In this document: positions 5,622 to 5,843 of the stretch, one piece after another
How the letters are laid out: the number at the start of each line of letters is the position of its first letter
How positions within the stretch are numbered: the first letter of the stretch is position 1
DNA from: an uncultured Oscillospiraceae bacterium
GTDB taxonomy: Bacteria; Bacillota; Clostridia; Oscillospirales; Oscillospiraceae
Length of the DNA: 5,843 nt
NCBI GenBank assembly: GCA_910577805.1
Contig: CAJTOE010000156.1
Location: forward strand, 1 to 5,843
Direction: 5' to 3'
The notes under the pieces: model-generated
Told to the model about the DNA's origin: nothing
Seen by the model: only the letters and a program-made list of their open reading frames with translations
The model's database searches: none
Translations under genes and position numbers: made by a program

Positions 5622-5640
5622 CTTGTACTAAAAGTGTGGT
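5622..5640. promoter_or_regulatory. Degenerate second operator copy O2
   Basis: The right arm AGTGTGGT (5633-5640) is identical to that of the palindrome at 5589-5607. The window TACTAAAAGTGTGGT (5626-5640) matches the first site at 13 of 15 positions. The left arm is decayed. The two centres, 5598 and 5631, are 33 bp apart, about three helical turns, which would place two bound dimers on the same face of the DNA. Confidence 0.5.
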
Positions 5641-5644
5641 TTAC

Positions 5645-5809
5645 ATGAATCTTGAAGAACTCCGCAAAGAACTATCCCTGCTCATTTCCTGTCATTCGCA
5701 ATGTAGAGCAGCCCTTTGGCTTCACCCTCATCCGTCACGGCTCCGCCGTGCCACCTTCCCCCGTGAGGGGGAAGGCTCGGACATTGGCACTTGCTTGACT
5801 GCACAGTAG
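5645..5809 (+). pseudogene. Probable 5' gene remnant running into a repeat
   Basis: An ATG at 5645 opens a frame starting MNLEELRKELSLLISCHSQ, which looks like an ordinary soluble amphipathic N-terminus. From about residue 20 the frame is translated from the palindromic repeat (LHPHPSRLRRATFPREGEG) and stops at 5807-5809. No clear Shine-Dalgarno sequence precedes the ATG. I infer the 5' end of a gene interrupted by the repeat, or a gene whose remainder lies beyond the window. It is also possible that nothing is translated here. I do not recognise the family. Confidence 0.3.
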
Positions 5810-5843
5810 TCTCGATAGACGCACCAATAAGCCTTCCCCCCTG
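5711..5843. repeat. Interspersed palindromic repeat, cut by the window end
   Basis: The region begins near GCCCTTTGGCTTCACCCTCA and contains two hairpins back to back. The first pairs CACGGC (5736-5741) with GCCGTG (5745-5750) and the second pairs CCTTCCCCC (5754-5762) with GGGGGAAGG (5767-5775). AGCCTTCCCCC recurs inverted at 5830-5840, so a further palindrome probably continues past the edge. The style matches short noncoding repeats I recall as scattered through Oscillospiraceae genomes. Both its left boundary and its mobility are uncertain, and no transposase is present. Confidence 0.6.

Noticed and set aside
5321..5645. FapR operator upstream of plsX
   Set aside because: The palindrome here (CCACACTA-n-TAGTGTGG) does not resemble the FapR site core (TTAGTACCTA-type), and the regulator is XRE-type, not a FapR hot-dog-fold protein.
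5736..5775. Repeat hairpins as a CRISPR array or a terminator
   Set aside because: There are no regularly spaced direct repeats or spacers, and no T tract follows either stem.

Overview
The window reads as chromosomal DNA from a GC-rich gut-type Clostridia, most likely an Oscillospiraceae relative of the Flavonifractor group. That placement is an inference from four things: GC-rich codons, strong AGGAGG-type ribosome binding sites, the plsX-acpP-rnc order, and an interspersed palindromic repeat at the right end of a style I associate with that family. I could not run a search to confirm it.

Layout from left to right. At 1-118 a consensus-like promoter with a palindrome at its start site drives a PucR/CdaR-type transcription factor (119-1210, +). 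This gene converges on a minus-strand pair, a GNAT acetyltransferase (1620-2156) and a glyoxalase-I-like VOC protein (1252-1623), and the two units share a bidirectional terminator at 1212-1255. The pair overlaps by an ATGA, and the VOC gene also has a good promoter of its own inside the end of the acetyltransferase gene. Divergently, a perfect TTGACA/TATAAT promoter fires through a structured leader of about 150 nt (2194-2342). The leader ends in an intrinsic terminator just before a cation diffusion facilitator (CDF) metal exporter (2343-3224, +). The leader folds as a four-way junction whose last strands are the same bases as the terminator. I interpret it as a riboswitch that turns the exporter on, most likely of the NiCo (czcD) class.

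The right half is a minus-strand lipid and RNA block, transcribed in the order XRE regulator (5317-5571), plsX (4283-5320), acpP (3958-4191), rnc (3276-3947). The XRE gene overlaps plsX by 4 bp. acpP has its own perfect-hexamer promoter, and rnc follows it after 10 bp. PlsX makes acyl-phosphate from acyl-ACP for phospholipid synthesis, AcpP carries the acyl chains, and RNase III processes structured RNA. The XRE gene is preceded by a perfect 9+1+9 palindrome and a second, degenerate copy 33 bp away. It is therefore a candidate local, autoregulated controller of plsX. Beyond it, a short plus-strand reading frame runs straight into a palindromic repeat that continues past the window edge.

The most noteworthy items are the metal-exporter leader and the XRE-plsX unit with its operator. 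The rest is ordinary housekeeping and accessory content. No tRNA, rRNA, CRISPR array or transposase gene was seen.
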